DNA of 23,657 bases from CAVSWN01 sp046728115 (GTDB taxonomy: Bacteria; Acidobacteriota; Vicinamibacteria; Vicinamibacterales; CAVVIG01): NCBI GenBank assembly GCA_046728115.1, contig JBKPDW010000245.1, positions 1 through 23,657 of the forward strand, in the 5' to 3' direction. The notes beneath the pieces are model-generated. The model was not told the DNA's origin. It did no database searches and saw nothing but the letters and a program-made list of their open reading frames with translations. Shown here piece after piece: positions 22,097 to 23,657 of the stretch (the stretch's first letter is position 1; the number at the start of each line of letters is the position of its first letter). Position numbers and translations under genes: made by a program.

Positions 22097-23657
22097 ATGC
22101 AGCGATATCGCCGCCGACTGCGGTTTGTGGTTCTTCTTTCGACGGTGCTCTTGTGCACCATGCCGTCCGCGCTATTCGCGCAGATCGACACAGGCTCCAT
22201 CACCGGCGTCCTGACCGATCAAACTGGCGCCGCTCTGCCCGGCGTGACGATCACCGTGACCAGCACGACGACGGGTCAGGTACGAACGGCCGTCACCAAC
22301 GAGCTCGGACGCTACCAGGTGTCCGCTCTGCAGCCAGGTCGCTACGCGGTCAAGATGGAACTGCAGGGGTTTGCCACCACCATGCGGCCAGACGTCACTG
22401 TCAACGTTGGAAGCGCCGTCGACGCCAATGCGGCGCTGCGCCTCGCCACCGTGGAGGAAACGGTCACCGTCTCGGGGGAGTCGCCGCTCATCGAGAGCAC
22501 GAAAACCGAGATCAGCAGTGTCGTATCGCAGGAAGTCCTCGAGAGTCTGCCTAGCCGATCGCGCCAGTACCTCGATTACACGCTGTTGATGCCGGCCACC
22601 TCGGAAAACACCAGCACATCCGCGCAAGGCACAGGGCTGAACATCGGTGGCGCGCGCGCCAAGGAATCGTCGCTGCTCGTGGACGGGTTCTACAACCTCG
22701 ACGAGGGCTTTGCGAAAGTGAAGCAACGCTACAGCGAGGACTCCATCCAGGAATTCCAGATCGTCAGCTTCGGCGGCTCGGCCGAATATGGCCGCGCCAT
22801 CGGAGGAATCATCAACGCCGTGACAAAGTCCGGCGGCAACCAGTACCGCGGCAGCGCGTACGGCTATATGCGCAGCGAAAACCTCAACGCCATGGACTTC
22901 GGCTCGAAAGCACTCGGCCTGACGACGAAACCGGATTTCAGCCGGCAGCAATGGGGCGGGACGCTGGGCGGTCCGGTTGTCAAGGACAAAAGCTTCGTGT
23001 TTGGAGCCTATGAACGCGTAAAGGAGGACACGCCGTTCAACAATTCCGTGACAACGCAGAATGCCGCCGCCATCGGCCTTGCGCCGGAGGATGCGGGCAA
23101 CATCCCGCAGTTCTACCGGTTGAATTTCGCGATGGGCAAATGGGATCACAACCTCAGCTCGAACAACCGGCTGCAATTTGCCTTTGCGATGTCGCGATGG
23201 ACGGAGTACAACCAGAGTGCCGCGGCATTCCGGACTCGATCAGCAGCATACGGGCTCTCGGCAATCGACCTGTCGATGCTGGGTAAGTGGACGTCCATCA
23301 GCGACGACAGCAGGGGACTGCGGGAGTTGAAGGTCTCGTATTTCCCGCGCTACTACCAGGTCTCCGGACTGGCAAGCGGAGGCCCGCCGCTGGTCCCCGA
23401 AGGCCAGATCAACCTGGGCCCCGAGAGCAACTCGTCGCCTCCGCGTGTTACGGTGACCAACACGGCGATCTTCGGATCGGCTGCCCTGAGCAACAGTATC
23501 GACACCTATCCGGGTCAGGTGCTCTACACCTCGACACGGTTCGCCGGCGACCATACGATGAAGTTCGGCGCTGATTACATGGCTGCGTACTACGACTACA
23601 ATCTGTTTTCTCCGCTTGCTGGCGCGTACAGCTTCAGTTCCCTGGCCAACTTTCAGC
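22097..23657 (+). CDS. TonB-dependent receptor 2, Oar-like, 3' end beyond the window
   Basis: An open frame from the ATG at 22097 (GAGGAGGT upstream) runs 520 codons to the right edge without a stop. A signal peptide (VVLLSTVLLCTMPSALFAQ) is followed by a carboxypeptidase-regulatory-like domain (residues about 28-105: GSITGVLTDQTGAALPGVTI, GRYQVSALQPGRYAV). The plug comes next (about 110-225: EETVTVSGESPLIESTKTEI, LPSRSRQYLDYTLLMPAT, LLVDGFYNLDEGF, GRAIGGIINAVTKSGGN), then barrel strands up to SFSSLANFQ. It aligns colinearly with receptor 1 over its whole visible length, e.g. IESTKTEISSV against IESTKAEMSSV and QQWGGTLGGPVV in both. The two are clear paralogues. It lies at the end of the visible plus arm behind DUF917-F, matching the receptor/DUF917 neighbourhood of the minus arm. 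There is no STN domain. Confidence 0.92.
   Translation, partial: MQRYRRRLRFVVLLSTVLLCTMPSALFAQIDTGSITGVLTDQTGAALPGVTITVTSTTTGQVRTAVTNELGRYQVSALQPGRYAVKMELQGFATTMRPDVTVNVGSAVDANAALRLATVEETVTVSGESPLIESTKTEISSVVSQEVLESLPSRSRQYLDYTLLMPATSENTSTSAQGTGLNIGGARAKESSLLVDGFYNLDEGFAKVKQRYSEDSIQEFQIVSFGGSAEYGRAIGGIINAVTKSGGNQYRGSAYGYMRSENLNAMDFGSKALGLTTKPDFSRQQWGGTLGGPVVKDKSFVFGAYERVKEDTPFNNSVTTQNAAAIGLAPEDAGNIPQFYRLNFAMGKWDHNLSSNNRLQFAFAMSRWTEYNQSAAAFRTRSAAYGLSAIDLSMLGKWTSISDDSRGLRELKVSYFPRYYQVSGLASGGPPLVPEGQINLGPESNSSPPRVTVTNTAIFGSAALSNSIDTYPGQVLYTSTRFAGDHTMKFGADYMAAYYDYNLFSPLAGAYSFSSLANFQ

Noticed and set aside
22172..23176. 334-residue minus-strand open frame
   Set aside because: It is antisense to TonB receptor 2, which is open to the window edge on the plus strand.
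1..23657. tRNA or rRNA genes
   Set aside because: No cloverleaf with a GTTCGANTC-type arm or rRNA-like stretch was recognised by eye.

Overview
The window looks like a chromosomal segment of a high-GC Acidobacteriota (probably Vicinamibacteria-like). The reasons are two Oar-type TonB-dependent receptors with a carboxypeptidase-regulatory-like N-terminal domain, a sulfatase-superfamily protein fused to TPRs, a carboxypeptidase Q-like M28 peptidase, and a sigma-like hypothetical protein of a type I associate with Acidobacteria. The taxonomic call is inference from gene style only.

Left part (1-6103). A sigma-like protein runs off the left edge on the minus strand. It is followed by a decayed response-regulator receiver (561-805), a minus-strand pair (hypothetical exported protein, then an MFS exporter), an intergenic stretch with gene-tail remnants (3334-3775), and a plus-strand sulfatase/TPR protein. 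The reading frame of the sulfatase continues sensibly past an amber codon to 6103.

Central and right part (6149-23657). This is one large two-armed locus built from six intact copies, plus one deletion remnant, of a DUF917 (S-methyl-thiohydantoin desulfurase-like) protein. Every copy carries an N-terminal signal peptide, which is unusual for a family I know as cytoplasmic. In transcription order the left (minus) arm is: DUF917-D, ECF sigma factor, membrane anti-sigma factor, DUF917-C, DUF917 remnant, TonB receptor 1, DUF917-B, DUF917-A, amidase. The right (plus) arm is: M28 peptidase, DUF917-E, DUF917-F, TonB receptor 2 (cut by the window edge). Gene gaps are short, and starts with good ribosome-binding sites are common.

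Regulation. Three start regions (DUF917-C, DUF917-D and the M28 peptidase) share an exact bipartite element, GTTGTAC-N14-CGTC. It has the form of an ECF-sigma promoter. Two copies lie back to back between DUF917-D and the peptidase gene, so the -35 boxes form a perfect 10-bp inverted repeat. The simplest model is that the locus ECF sigma factor drives both arms and its own operon.

Working model (inference): a sigma-controlled envelope system for taking up and degrading a peptide-like or cyclic-amide substrate. TonB receptors import it, the peptidase, amidase and exported DUF917 proteins process it, and the DUF917 family has been expanded by tandem duplication.
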